Origin: Rhynchopus sp. YZ270_cl-10
Taxonomy: Eukaryota; Euglenozoa; Diplonemea; Diplonemida; Diplonemidae
NCBI GenBank assembly: GCA_964035575.1
Contig: OZ037881.1
Location: 1,354,001 to 1,418,000, forward strand
Length of the DNA stretch: 64,000 nt
Direction: 5' to 3'
Each line of letters starts with the position of its first letter. Positions within the stretch are counted from its first letter, which is position 1. Both the position numbers and the translations under genes were made by a program. Under the pieces are notes generated by a model. The model ran no database searches. It was given only the letters and a program-made list of their open reading frames with translations, and had not been told where the DNA came from. Below are positions 23,436 to 35,539 of the stretch, piece after piece.

Positions 23436-24266
23436 ATGCCGCTCACCGACAAAGGCATCAACCTTCGCGATCTGTCACATGCACCAGGTGTCACTGGCAT
23501 TGCGCCGGGTAGGGTGTACCGGTCTGCGGCACCAGTGTTCTTTACCGAGGAGGATAGGGAAGTGCTGGCAGGCGTGGTGGGCACGTCGGGGGCAGTGCTG
23601 GACCTGCGTACTGAGGGCGAACGCATGCACTACGCCACCAAGGAGGTAGGTTCGGACCTCTATCAAAACCGCCCAAACAACCACCACGTGGACCTCGCGT
23701 CGCCCTCCGTCAAGTCCGCTGCCTTCGCGAAGTCGTCCTACCTCACGATCCTCTGGTGGGGTATCCTCTACCTGCTCGGATACAAGATGCTTCTCGTCGC
23801 CAAAACCGTTGCCGTAGTGGACCTCCACAAAGGCGGCCTCAACACACTGTACGGTGTCTTCCTGCAGCACGGCAAGACACCTATTAAGCGGATTATCGAA
23901 CGGATTGACGCGACTCTGGCAGAAGACGGCGTCGTTGTGTATCACTGCACAGTGGGAAAGGACCGGACTGGGGTGGTGACTGGGCTGCTCTATTTGCTGT
24001 GTGGTGTGGAGAAGGAGGTGATCAAGGCTGACTTCCATGTGTCCGAGGGGGAGCTGGCGAAGAACAAACACGTGGTGCGCTCGCAGAGCACGTCCCTGCA
24101 CAAGGCGGTGCCGGAGTCGGTGCTTAACGACGCACCACACGAAGCCATGCAGCACGTCTTCGATGTGGTCGACAGCTACGGCGGTGTGCACACCTACCTC
24201 ACAAAGGAATGCGGTGTCGCACCTGAGGCTTTAGAGCGCATTGTGAAGAAGATGAAGGTCGAGTGA
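23436..24266 (+). CDS. Protein tyrosine phosphatase (Y_phosphatase3/IphP-like)
   Basis: A single exon of 276 aa starting at ATG 23436. The N-terminal NLRDL and GRVYRSAAP motifs and the catalytic loop HCTVGKDRTG (Cys171, Arg177) match the CX5R phosphatases of the Y_phosphatase3 group, which includes bacterial IphP/LipA-type and some fungal and protist enzymes. These hydrolyse phosphotyrosine and in some cases phosphoinositides. LDLRTEGE at 55-62 is the conserved strand that follows the lid. Residues 100-126 are hydrophobic but lie inside the domain. No signal peptide is seen. The length is normal for the family, and the catalytic residues are intact. Confidence 0.85.
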   Translation: MPLTDKGINLRDLSHAPGVTGIAPGRVYRSAAPVFFTEEDREVLAGVVGTSGAVLDLRTEGERMHYATKEVGSDLYQNRPNNHHVDLASPSVKSAAFAKSSYLTILWWGILYLLGYKMLLVAKTVAVVDLHKGGLNTLYGVFLQHGKTPIKRIIERIDATLAEDGVVVYHCTVGKDRTGVVTGLLYLLCGVEKEVIKADFHVSEGELAKNKHVVRSQSTSLHKAVPESVLNDAPHEAMQHVFDVVDSYGGVHTYLTKECGVAPEALERIVKKMKVE

Positions 24267-25782
24267 AGAGGCATTCGGACAAGCTCAACTCCTCTGAACA
24301 GTTGTGCTCTCTGTGTGCACCTTGAGGGGGAGGAGTTGTACGAAAGTCATTTTTCCAACTGATGGTGAGAGAACTCCCCCAGGAGTCCTGCAACTCTCGA
24401 GCGTCTTTCGAGAGTCCCCCTAGATGGTGTTGGCAAAGACATAGGGAGTTTCCTCGCTAGCTTTCAAGGTGGCTATGCAGAGGAGCGTTCATGTATTGCC
24501 AAATTTTTGTTGGTGCAGGATTATCAACTGTTTTTTTAAAGTGCCTGCGTTCACCGATGAATGCGTTTGCACTTCAGCTTCTCTTTTTTTAATACGATTT
24601 TTACCACTTTTTTTACCGGGATGCGTTGATGCGGTTTACAATGCCTGCCCATTTCTTTCTTTTCGGGAATGGGTTGATTTTGCTGTTTTTTGATACAATG
24701 AAGAGCCACAAAAACCAAAACAACACGGCAGACAAACCGTAGCTTTTTCTTGCAAAAAGTGAGTCAAGCAGCGTTATTCTAGGTTTATTGTTTCATTTCG
24801 ATAACCCGCTAAAACATATGATGTGTTCCTGCGTCCACAGTCCACAGAGGCATTTTGCCTTCTTCAACCTCTGTTATTTGTCTTTTCGATGTGCCCAGAG
24901 AGGGCACGGCTCAGTCTTTCAAGCATTCCGTTCTGTCGTTTTCTATTTGCTGTGTTGCTGTTGGGTGGTGGTGTGTTCACAGTCAACACATCTAAACAGA
25001 AACATTCCTCCCTCCACCTGCCACCTAAAGGCTACATCACACAGCTCTTTTGATCCGTTCTAGTTTTTTTATTTGAACCCTTTTTTAAATCAAAATACAC
25101 GATTCAAGACGACTCGTTTCAATATTTCTCCAACGTAAAAACACGGCAGATTTTGTCCCGCACGTCTCTACTAAGAGGGCAGATCGTCTTATCAACCTTT
25201 CTTTGGTAACTAAGCACTATGAGGCTTTTGGTTTATCTTAACCACAAACTTTTCCTTTTCTTTAGATGTGTGCACGCGAGGCACATTCATCCTGCAATTT
25301 TTCTTTTTTTTTCTTTTTTGGGATGAGATGTCTTCGTTCCTTTCTGAACCATATTTTGGCCAATTTTTTCCCCCTTCGTCCTGCGGACCTGCGTGGAAAT
25401 AAACTCAAGCCGCATTTCGCGGATTTCCTCTACTCTCCAAAAGCTACAATTCGTGACACAAACGCCGACTTTTACCACACCCCTCGAGGAAATCCACGAA
25501 AAAAAAACGTCATTTCATTTTTATCCCCAGATTCGTGTATCCTAGCCTGCGGATGCTATACCATATTGGACGTTGATGGACAAACAACATAACAGTACCC
25601 CCTACCACTCTTCCCATCAACGTTCCCTTCTCCACCTCTCCCCACCTCCACCCCACCCCACAGTATAGAGCGGCGTGGTGGGGACTGCCGACACAACATC
25701 ACCACCGACCCCTACACCCCCACCCCACCACCACTCCCCACACAACAAACGCCCAGCAGACCCATCGGCAGTTCGAGCCTGA
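24267..25782 (+). other. Intergenic region upstream of the transposon
   Basis: 1.5 kb. It contains family E (24563), B (24886 and 25265) and A (25203) modules and then a C-rich tract (25590-25663) ending in CCCCACAG, a strong splice-acceptor candidate. From 25664 to the transposon border one frame is open and would continue across the empty insertion site to a stop at 28601-28603. This may be coding or 5' leader sequence of the gene hit by the insertion. Confidence 0.55.
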
Positions 25783-25883
25783 GTGGGGGCCAGGTGTAGC
25801 CGTAACTAGGGGGGTCAAAACCCGCGATCCCCGATCCCCGATCCCCGGCTTAATTTAGGGGGGGTTTTATGAGGAAAAATCAG

Positions 25884-28043
25884 GAAAACTCTAGTTGTCG
25901 GTCCGGTTAGATTGTTAGAATTAACAATAATCTAATTATTAGAGAAAAGTTAGAGTTTTCAAATTCTAACCTTTAACAATTGACTCTAACAATTTAACAA
26001 TACTCTAACAATTGGATTGTTAGAGAAAAGTTAGAGTTTTGTTACACACCCGGTGGCTATTGCCTCCCGTAGAAAGGGACTCTCGAATTTTTTTTTTTTG
26101 CCCTTTATAGCAGGCTCTCCGCTAGGATTTCCGATTTTGAAAATATTCTGTTGATGGTCCACGTTGGTGGGGTACATGCTTGCGCCGCAGGCGCACGGTA
26201 CGCAACTTTTTTTTTTACCAACGCCCGATTTTGACTTTTTTGGGACGTTTGAGCACTCACCTCTCCATATCTTCTTCTCCTGAGCTTTTTTGACAGGTAG
26301 AACGGGTCTGAACCACTCAGCAGAACTTTTTTTTTTTTTCTTTTTTTCCCCATTTTCAAAAAGTTCTGTTGACAATCAACAGAACTTTAGTACCTAGCAG
26401 AGTGCCTGCTTTATAGGCCTAATTTTGACGATTTGAGGCCATTAAAAGCAAAATTTGGCACTTTTGAGCATCTGCGGGGGTCTAAAACGCAGTTTTGCGC
26501 AGCCGATGTTTTCGCGGTTTTTACCCAAAGACACGTCGATTTTTGAACAATTTTTCACAAAAAAAAATTTTTTTTTTGACATCACAAAACTGCCCTTGGT
26601 GGGCCTCACCCCCATATTGTCCTCAACACTGGGCAAAAATGCAAATAAAGTAGTAGTGGGTTTGTCGTGCAGGGATTCAAACCCAGGCGGAAGCCGTAAA
26701 AGTCGGGTTTATAAACCTAACTTTTCCATTAACCCACCCCATAGACCACCCTAATTATTATGAACCTCTTAGTCAGTCACTGCTATAGCCATTAACCCAG
26801 GGAGCATAGCTAGTGCAAGAAATTCGACTTCGGGATCCGGAAAGTCTGTCCTCTGCTCGCGGAGGACTAGGCACAAGAAAATATTGCGTTCCCCCAGAAA
26901 CCAATTTTTGTCAGAGTAATTTTTGCCCAGGGCATGCTCTTGAAGCATGGCGGCTTGGTGTGAGAAGGGGCAGTGTATTGTTTTGTTCTAGATTTCAACG
27001 GTTGTTAGAACGAGTCAAGTGGATGCTTATCTAAACACTGACTTTAGTACAGACCCGAGAGATCACACATGACTTTGAGGAAAGAACAAAGCAATGCATC
27101 TGTACCCGCACGCCAGGTTGTAGTTACTTCAGAATTTTCTTAAGTTTGCATGAAAGAGAAGGGGGCGAAACCTTTGTATACGTCTACGACGAAGGTAGTA
27201 GCCTAATGACAACCATGTGGTGGCTGTAATTCATACCCCTTAGAATTACCAGAATTCAGCCTTTGTTGAAGTAACGTGCATACTTGTATGTGCGTGCCAC
27301 GCTTCTCCACCCTTAAATGGGTGCACCGCTCGGTGAGCAGTGGTAACCCTTCTCGACTAGTGCAAACTTAAGAATTTTCTGCTGGAACTTACCAAAATCG
27401 ATTTTCTTTCACCCCAAACACCCGCAACACCCCACCTGCTACTTCGGCAGCCTGTGTTGTTGGGAGTTGGTTCTCATGTTGATCCCCAGTGTTTTGCACT
27501 GCTTCTTCTGAGCCCAACGCTGTTTGGCCTGTCGACGTAATAAATACGAAGACAGGGGGGCGGTGCCAACAATTTTCCAATGATGTAACGTTTATCTGAT
27601 TGATTTATCGTTTGATAGACCTTGCGTGTGCTACTTCACTGCACACCCAAGCAAGGTATTTTGAACGGTACTTTCAAGCGATACTTCGTTATGTCATTGG
27701 TGGGAGTTAACATGACATTATTAGATTAGAATGGTTAGTATGGTTAGAGTATTGCTATTGAGTTTATTAGAGTGTACCTGTGTACCTGTGTACCTGTGTA
27801 CCTGTGTACCTGTGTACCTGTGTACCTGTGTACCTGTGTACCTGTGTACCTGTGTACCTGTGTACCTGTGTACCTGTGTACCTGTGTACCTGTGTACCTG
27901 TGTACCTGTGTACCTGTGTACCTGTGTACCTAAACTCTAACTAAACTCTAACAATACTCTAACCATACTCTAACAATCTAACAATGTCATTGTTAACTCT
28001 AACAATTAACAAAATTCTAACCAGACCGACAACTAGAGAAAAC
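25884..28043. mobile_element. Nested TIR element with 6-bp target duplication
   Basis: The element (25890-28037, 2,148 bp) has inverted ends beginning TCTAGTTGTCGG, which agree for about 22 bp with one difference. It is flanked by GAAAAC on both sides (25884-25889 and 28038-28043). Trimming the ends by one base gives an alternative 4-bp AAAA duplication. Just inside the ends are TTAGA/TCTAA-rich stretches full of variants of CTAACAATT. The interior carries an 8-bp tandem array and no recognisable transposase. Superfamily not assigned; it inserted into the hAT-like element and is therefore younger. Confidence 0.65.
27773..27931. repeat. 8-bp tandem array (TGTACCTG)n
   Basis: About 20 head-to-tail copies of TGTACCTG without visible variants, inside the nested element. 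The uniformity suggests recent expansion. It is open as a Val-Pro-Val-Tyr-Leu-Cys-Thr-Cys repeat in one frame but is not considered coding. Confidence 0.9.
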
Positions 28044-28616
28044 GGTAAAAAAATGTCAAAAATCTGTTCGTTTGCACACTGTGAAAAAAATCGCGACCCA
28101 CCGCTGAAAGCGCAAGGTGTTAACCTTGTGAGCCTGTGAGAGCTTACTGAGAGCTTATGAGGTCCTGTGCTGTGGTAGCGCACAGTACATAGAGTACACA
28201 CAGTTCACACCGAAAACACTTGCATTTGCATTTCCGGAATCCGTCCGGCCAGTGGTGGGGTCAATTTGCCGAAATGGACAAGTTCTCGTTTTTGGTCAAT
28301 TTCCGCACACAGTATACACAGTATACACTGGGGATTGTTCGGGTGCCTATATTTTTTTGGCCCAACCCCCACGCAAGAAAGCAGGGTATTTTTCCACCCC
28401 CAGAAAATGTCGTTATTGGAAAGATTGGGATCCTCTGAATCCAAATCCGTGTTCCGGCCCAGGATTCAAATTGATCCTTAAATCTAATATTGCTAAGGCA
28501 GCATTTCCCATGCAGTTTGTTAGGGGGAAAATATGGGAATTTTGGCCCGGGGATCGATCCCCGACTTATGGCTACACCTGGTGGGGGCCGTACACCAACC
28601 TAAGGTACAAAGGAAT

Positions 28617-31600
28617 ATGGGAGGCGGAGGTGGTGGTGGTGGTGGTGGCCAATATGGCGGCAGCGGCGGCAAGCCCAAAGGGAATAAGGGCAACAAAGGG
28701 AAAGGCGGGAAAGGGGGGAAAAAGGTGAGCAACGCACCCCCAGGCGTTCCGTGGGATGGCCCGCTGCCAAGCTTTCCGAAGGGCCAGACCATGAAGCTGC
28801 ATCACCCAGACTCCGACCCTGGCTTTGGTTATATGGGAAACAGCTTTCTCCGTGCACGACGAATGGACACAGAAAAGGCGTGGATTGGTGTCCGTGCAAA
28901 TGGAGGAGTATCTACGGGGAGAGTGGCATTCTCGTTTTTGAATGAAACTGGAGGAAACATTCGGTTAGGGTATTCTACGGTGGATGCGACGATTGAGTTG
29001 GGGATGGACGCCAAATCATTTGGTTTTGGAGGTACAGGGACGTGCAGTCATGCAGGGGAGTACTCGAAGTATGGACAGTCCTTTGGTAAAGGCGACGTCG
29101 TCACAGCTCTGTTCGATCTCGAAGAAAACAAAATCCGTTTCATGATAAACTCCCACACCGTCCCGCAGGACGCCTTTGGAATCCCCCGGGAGCTCCGTGG
29201 CGCAACCTTTTTCCCTCACGTCTTAGTAAAGGAAGCTACGTTTGAAGTGTACTTCGGTCCCAACGAAACTACACCACCGATTTATCTGCGTCCTCCAACA
29301 CTTCCTGAAGGGTTTCAATGGATAGGGGATGTGGTGGAAAGCGCGAACCCAAGGTCCTCTTCAACACCACCAAGGATTGTTGATGCGGCCGAAGCAGCAG
29401 AGGCAACGAAACTGGCGTTAGAACGGATGATGCTGTCTACCGCAAAGAACCAGGCCTGCCATCGCGAACAGTTTGAGGATTGGAAGCAGAATGTCGTTAA
29501 TTACGTTAATTTCTTTCAACGCCCTTTGGCTTTAGAACGGGAAGAGGAACGTCGTCAGGTTGTTGCCCGCCTTCAGCGCCCTATGGTTTCTTTGGTAAAG
29601 GATGGATTTGCGGGGAGCCAGATGCGTGTCGTGATGGGAGAAGAAGTTCGCATTCGTGCCCAAGACTGCCGTCTTTGCACTATCACCAGCAGGGCTGGGA
29701 TGATGCCAAACTTTGCGGAGTTAGGCTACGGACGCACCATCCTGATCACACCACACACCATGAGTCCCTCTATGGACAACCCTCGCATCACCATCTCCGG
29801 TGAGGTGGAGACCATGTCTGCACAGAACATCGTAGTGGCGACGACATATGACCGCCTCCCCGAGAGCAGAGACCACACCTACCGGATTGATTTGGGTGGC
29901 AACAACGTGACGTTCGATAGAATGCAGAACATCCTGAACCGGCTGCAACGTCAGGAGCCTGCGCATCTCCACGCTGGGAACGGCTTCATGGGGATTGTCA
30001 ACCCAGGGACAGATATTGCGACGCAGCTCTTCGCGGACACTGCAGAGACGAACAAAGCGGCCTTCGTGCACGACCCTTCTGTTCTCCCAAAGCAGAACCT
30101 CAACTCCGCTATCTCCATTGCAGCGCGTAAACCACATACCGAAGTCCCCCGGCGTGCCCCCACCGGGTTTGTCCCCCCTCAAATCGCACCACTGAACGCA
30201 TCTCAACGCAAGGCATTTGACACTGTCATCACTGAGAAACGTTCTCTCACCTTCATCCAAGGTCCTCCAGGGACAGGAAAGACTACAGTCGCTGTCGAAG
30301 TGGTGGTGGGTTGGTTGCAGCAGGGGAAAGGACCGATTCTGGTGTCGTCGTTTTCGAATCAGGGGACGAACAATTTGTGTACAGGGCTGCATGCGAGGGG
30401 GGTGGATGTGGTGCGGGTTGGGCAGGCGCCGATTTATGAACCTTGGAGCATGTCTGCGAAGACACAGGGTGGTAGAAAAGAGATGGATGTGATTAAGACC
30501 TGCGATGTGGTGGCAACTACCTGTGTTGGGGCGGGGATGCCGATGCTCAAAGGCTTGACCTTCCCTTTCGTGGTGATCGACGAAGCTGCACAGATCATCG
30601 AACCTGCCGTCCTCATCCCCATCAGCAAAGGATGCGTGCAGTGCCTCATGATAGGCGATCAATGCCAGCTGCCTGCCACCATCCTCTCCGACGCCGCCCG
30701 CAACGAAGGTCTTGTTGTCTCTCTCTTCGAGCGCATGATCGCTCAAGGCATGGAGGTGCACACCCTCGATACACAATACCGTATGCACGCTTTGATAGCG
30801 CACTTTGCTTCCTGGAGGTTCTATAAGATGAAACTAAAGACCGGGGTGAGTCTGGAAGAACGCAAGACCAATGTCACCCTGAAATCAACGTACGGTAGAC
30901 AGACGATCGCAAACCATATCAAGCCGCTTTCGTTCGTTAACGTGGAGGGGTCAGAGAGCAAGAATAAGTCGTCGACGTTCAACACCGAGGAGGCTGTGGC
31001 GATTGCAACGACAATGAAGAAGCTTCACACAGAGGGGAACATTGCTTACCACAATATTGGGGTGATCACGCCGTATTCCGCTCAGGTGCGTGAAATTAAG
31101 AGGCAGATTAGTTATCATGCGCCGGATGCTTCTACTTGTATGGTGTCTTCTGTTGATTCGTTTCAGGGGCAAGAAAATGAGGTGATTTTGATTTCATTGG
31201 TGAGGAGCAATACTGATGGGGGTATTGGTTTTGTGAAGGATTGGCGCCGTTTGAACGTTTCAATGACGAGAGCGAAGCGGATCTGCATGCTGTTCTGCTG
31301 CGCGCAGACGATGGTACGCACGCCGCTGTTCTCAGACTGGATTGGCTTCCATGCTTCGCTGCCTCCCAACGCACTGTCGTGGCTGGACTACCGTGGTGCC
31401 TCTCTCTTCCCCTTAGAGAGCAACCCCTCCGCCGCAGCCGTCGTAAAGTTTGCAACAGAAGTGTTCCGCCGCAGAGCCATCCAAGACGCTACGCTTGCAG
31501 AGCACAAAGACTATCCAGGGATGATCGTTGAAAGGGAAGTCATCCAAGAAGAGGTCACACGAGAGGTCGACAAACGGCGTCGAGGCACCAAAAAGACCAC

Positions 31601-33085
31601 CGAAACCATCGGTGGTCTCACCTTCCGAGCGGACACCGGAGACTCTCTCCTGGACGGCTACTTCTCCGGTACGATGTCAGACGACCACACCGCGTACGGC
31701 TCCTTCACGACAGAGCCAAGCGATGATATCGTCTTTGCTCCGGCCGTAGCGTCGGCAGGTTTGGCTCAGCGTGTAGGGAAGGGTAGTGAGGCCAAAGGAG
31801 GCCCCGAGGAATACCGTATCGACGAAGAGGACGGCCAAGGGTACACAAAGGAGGAGTTTCTCGCGTGCTACGGTGGGCTCGAGGAGTGGACGCGGAGTGC
31901 TGCGTTGGACCTGGCGGTTGCAGGGAGCTCGTCGTTCAGTCGAGAGGGGACAGACGCGACGGAGGAGGTGGTGGAGGAGGTGGCAGGAGGAGGAGGAGGA
32001 GTGGCGGGAAAAGCGGGAGAAGAGAGAAAGACGGGTGCTGCGGGTGCGGGTGCGGGTGCGGCTGCGGCAGTGCAGGAGGTGAAGGTATGGGAGTAAAATA
32101 ACCTCAGAAAAATAGTAAAAACAAATCCACAACACAGAAGCCCAAGCCCCACGCACAGCAGTCCGACAAAGAGAAGGAGCTGCTGAAACGGCTCATGGAA
32201 ACCAACACACTCAGCGAGGTATTTTTTCCCTTTTTCCATTCAACACTCTATCAACAAACAACACATCCCCTACACACCCACCACCACACCACCACCACAG
32301 GTGGAGCTCATCGAACGCGAGCTTCTTGGGGAGAAGAAGAAGCGCAAACAGCTTATCGCAGCGGAGCGTGCTGTCGAGCACGAGGCACAAGAGGCAGCAG
32401 CTGCTGTGGCAGAGGTGGAGCTGCGGGTAGACCTGGCGGATGGTCTGCTCTATACGAAGGTATGTGCACGTTGTTCAATGATTGTGATCAAGGTGACTAA
32501 GCGTAACATTAAGTAATCTTATCAGACTAAGCAGCGTTCATCTAATTCCACCTATTTAATTGGTACACTGTCGGGGTGTATTTCAAGTCAACTTTAATTC
32601 GCGTTTTGTCAATCATCCGTATTAAATATTACACAACAGGCGGACTTCGTGGCCCAATACGGTGATGAAACGAAGTGGTCGACAGCGCCCTCCTCCCTCG
32701 CACGTCGTATCGACCCTGCCGATGGGCTGGCGTACACCGAGCAGGAGTTTATTGAGCAGTACAAAGGCACGGCAGAGTGGGAGCGTGCAGGGATGAAGAC
32801 GATCGAGGTGCTCGAGGAGAAGAGGATTGACCCTGCAGACGGCATGGCGTACACAAAGGTATTTGAGGGGATTTAGGGAAATGAAGCCTGAAAAACTCAC
32901 AAAACAGCCCCAAAAAGCTTTGGACAGTTACAGATATTCTTCCCAAGAATTTACCCTTAATAATTATCAAACAAACCACCATACAGGACGCCTTCTGTGA
33001 GTGTTACGGAGGAAGCGCTGAATGGGACGCAGCAGGAAAACACGAGGAGATGCCACAGAGACAACGCACCCGTCGGGCACGCTAG
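28617..33085 (+). CDS. SPRY-domain UPF1-like SF1 helicase (5 exons)
   Basis: Exons 28617-32084, 32138-32218, 32301-32459, 32640-32858 and 32987-33085 are all joined in phase 0 and encode about 1,341 aa. A Gly/Lys-rich N-terminus is followed by a SPRY/B30.2-like domain (about 60-210) and a superfamily 1 helicase core: GPPGTGKT near 548, DEAAQ at 655, GDQCQLPA near 680, FQGQE near 849 and SMTRAKR near 882. DEAAQ and the overall motif set place it in the UPF1/SMUBP2/senataxin group of RNA/DNA helicases. The C-terminus has four copies of a 28-30-residue unit (RIDxxDGxxYTKxxF, then YGGxxEW), one in exon 1 and three spread over exons 3-5. Introns 3 and 4 both fall directly after YTK. ATG 28617 was preferred over 28533, which lies inside the transposon end. 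Confidence 0.85.
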
Positions 33086-34659
33086 AGAACACGAGACAAC
33101 AAAGAAAAAAGCGAGACAGAACAAGAAAGAAAAAAAATACTACACTATTACCCCCTTGATGTGTATGCACGCGAAGCGTATTCATTTCAACCTTTATGTA
33201 TTTTGTGCCTCTCCATGCCCACACCTCTTCATCGGTGATCTGCACAGTACGGCAAACAAAAAATACCCTTTATCTGGCATCGTACGTGGTCAATCGGAGG
33301 TGACTGCATCAATGACTATTCCTCTATTTTTTTTGATTGTGACCAAGATGACTAAGCACTGTAGCTTCGGTTCATCTCATAAACCATTTTTTTTTTTTAG
33401 GGCCTTTTGGGGTAGGGGGAATGGGGTCGGGGATTAAAATATTTCAAGGTGATGGTGTGGACCCGTTTTGCGGTTTTGGATGTCCCAAGAATGGCCCAAA
33501 AGTGGTTTAAATCGATGGGCGGGCTACACCAGGTGATGCACAAAACTTTTTTATTCATCTTCCGATACCTTTTTTGTTTATTTTTATTCGTCTTTTGCAT
33601 TTGTGACTGAGATGCGTTTTAGCACGTTTCAACAGCACTCTTTTATTTCACCCCAGCAAGACAGCGTTTTTTCGTCAATACCCCACACTACGCTAGGGCC
33701 TAACCTCATATCCTTTCAACTGGACACGCTTGGTGCGACTCCTTCACCTAGTGAGAGAGTGATGAAAACCGCTCGCTCATTAAGGTGAACGGAGACCCAG
33801 CGAACATACACTCACCCTACGAAGCTGTGTGGGGGACGCTGTGGAAAAAAAACAATCAAAAAATGCCAGGGGTTTTTGGGGGCGGTGGTAGCGCAAACCT
33901 AACAAAAAACACACATAAGTTAACCGCGGATATAGAAAAAGCGGATAAAATAATCTGAAAAGGGGGGCAGGGTATCCACCAGATTTATCAAAAAAAAAAT
34001 TGAAAAAAAAAAAATATAGTGACCCAGAAGCACGCATGCGAGACTGTGCATCTTAACGACTTTTCTTTAATGATACAACCAACTAATAAGCAAAACAACG
34101 TTCCCAACTACCCCAATTCGGTTTCTTTTCCTCCCTGTATACTGTTTTTTTGAAAACTCTGCACATGAATTGAAGATTGTGTTAAAAAAGAACGTCATGT
34201 TTTTTACTCTTCCACCCCACCAAAATATCCCGTCGAAAAGTCCACTTTCTTTGTTTTTCTGGCCTTTTAGTCTGCGACCCAGAAGCTTCTGTAGTTGCTG
34301 ATGACAGTATGTCCACGTGGACAGTCAGTTGTTTTGACTTTGATTTGTTGGTTCTGATGCAGGAAAGAGCAGGACGTGTACTTGTTAGATTGTGCATGGT
34401 ATCGTTCCTGTAAGTGATTCTCGATGTGAGGGTAGTGACCGAGTTCAGCAGTGTTGTGTGTCCATCTCATCCTCGTAGACCATTCCTTGCAGCACATCGA
34501 ATCGTACAGCATCCTTGACTGCTTCCCGATAGTAGTCAAACACACCACAACCAACAGCAACACAACTTACACATACCCCGACTTCTCTCCCCTGTTTTTG
34601 ATTCGGGTTTGCGGATTTTCGCCGTTTACTTCACAGACCGTCTTTCTAGCTTCCGGAAA
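33086..34659 (+). other. Intergenic region
   Basis: 1.57 kb without a gene. Repeat modules B (33159), C (33270), A (33343) and F (33603) follow one another within 500 bp, all in gene orientation. The stretch from 33780 to 34600 is AT-rich and unremarkable. It ends in TTCACAG and TTTCTAG acceptor candidates shortly before the next ATG. Confidence 0.65.
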
Positions 34660-35118
34660 ATGCGTGAACGCACACAGCGACGGCGTGCAGGCGGGGACCT
34701 CCCTGGTCCTGCTTCTTCACCGCTACAGAACACCACCACCCCCAGCACGCCCCTCCCCGACCCCGCCCCTGAGGGTGCAGCGTCGGTTGCAGTGCACGCC
34801 CCGCCGACAAAGCTCGCGTCGTTGTTGCGGCACAACGCTGTGGCTCCGTTGAGTCCTGGGGTGGGGGTGAGCGGGCCTCTTACAGGAGCCTTTGGCGGGA
34901 GTGTTCCGAGCACGCCGCTGTCGAGTGTAGGCAGTTCGGACGTGCTGTCGGCGTCGTTGTCCTCTGCAGGGAGCTGGCTGGCACGCCCTATGACGGGTGG
35001 CGGTGCAATGCGCATCACAGACACACACCGAGTCGAGGCAGGCATCGCAAGAGGGAACTCCAACCTCGCTGAGCATATGAAGACGATAGCGGAGAAGATG
35101 CGGCGGCAGGCGGATTGA
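34660..35118 (+). CDS. Hypothetical small Ser/Pro/Gly-rich protein
   Basis: A single exon of 152 aa. The ATG at 34660 is the first in frame and follows two acceptor-like AGs. The N-terminus is strongly basic (MRERTQRRR). The centre is Pro/Thr/Ser/Gly low complexity with LASLLRHN and SVPSTPLSSVGSS-type motifs. The last 35 residues form a likely amphipathic helix ending EKMRRQAD. No family is recognised. GC-rich codon use matches its neighbours, which supports it as real. Confidence 0.55.
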   Translation: MRERTQRRRAGGDLPGPASSPLQNTTTPSTPLPDPAPEGAASVAVHAPPTKLASLLRHNAVAPLSPGVGVSGPLTGAFGGSVPSTPLSSVGSSDVLSASLSSAGSWLARPMTGGGAMRITDTHRVEAGIARGNSNLAEHMKTIAEKMRRQAD

Positions 35119-35539
35119 CGTGAGAGACGTGAGGGAGTGCCCGAACGCAGTGACCACTTATCAACACACCCTTTAAAAAATGGCGTGGTGAGTCAGTGCG
35201 AGAGTCTCGTGTAGTACGGTGTTTCCACACCCGGTGCACGGCAATAATCTGGTACTTCTTCTGCCCCCCTGCCCACACACCCAGGCCATTGCCACGCGAG
35301 AGCAGTTGTGTTCCTCGGTTTTGCTTCCCAAAAAGAAAAAAAAGTAATTCAAACAAAAAATGCAACGTTTCGTCGTGGCTCCTTTATCCCTCCCCTGCCC
35401 ACATGACACCCCTCTTCCTGTCAAAATCCTTCTTCCTCAAGCTCCCTTCTACGCCACACACAATCTATCACAGATAAACCCTCATTCCTCCCTCTACTTT
35501 CCCCCCAAGAGAAAAGGTACCAGCTGGGCACACCTCATC
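35119..35539 (+). other. Intergenic spacer
   Basis: About 420 bp, C/T-rich in its second half, with CCCCCCAAG and further AG candidates before the next ATG. No repeat module is recognised. Confidence 0.55.

Larger units (their letters stand above)
25783..28588. mobile_element. hAT-like DNA transposon with 8-bp target duplication
   Basis: The element itself spans 25791-28580. Its ends are inverted: the left end starts CAGGTGTAGCCGTAACT and the right end, read on the other strand, starts CAGGTGTAGCCATAAGT. It is flanked by the exact 8-bp duplication GTGGGGGC (25783-25790 and 28581-28588). An 8-bp duplication and CAGG-type ends are hallmarks of the hAT superfamily. Just inside both ends lie repeated GATCCCCG units. 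No transposase frame is visible, so it is non-autonomous or decayed. Removing the nested element leaves about 640 bp. The insertion lies 28 bp upstream of the helicase start codon. Confidence 0.75.
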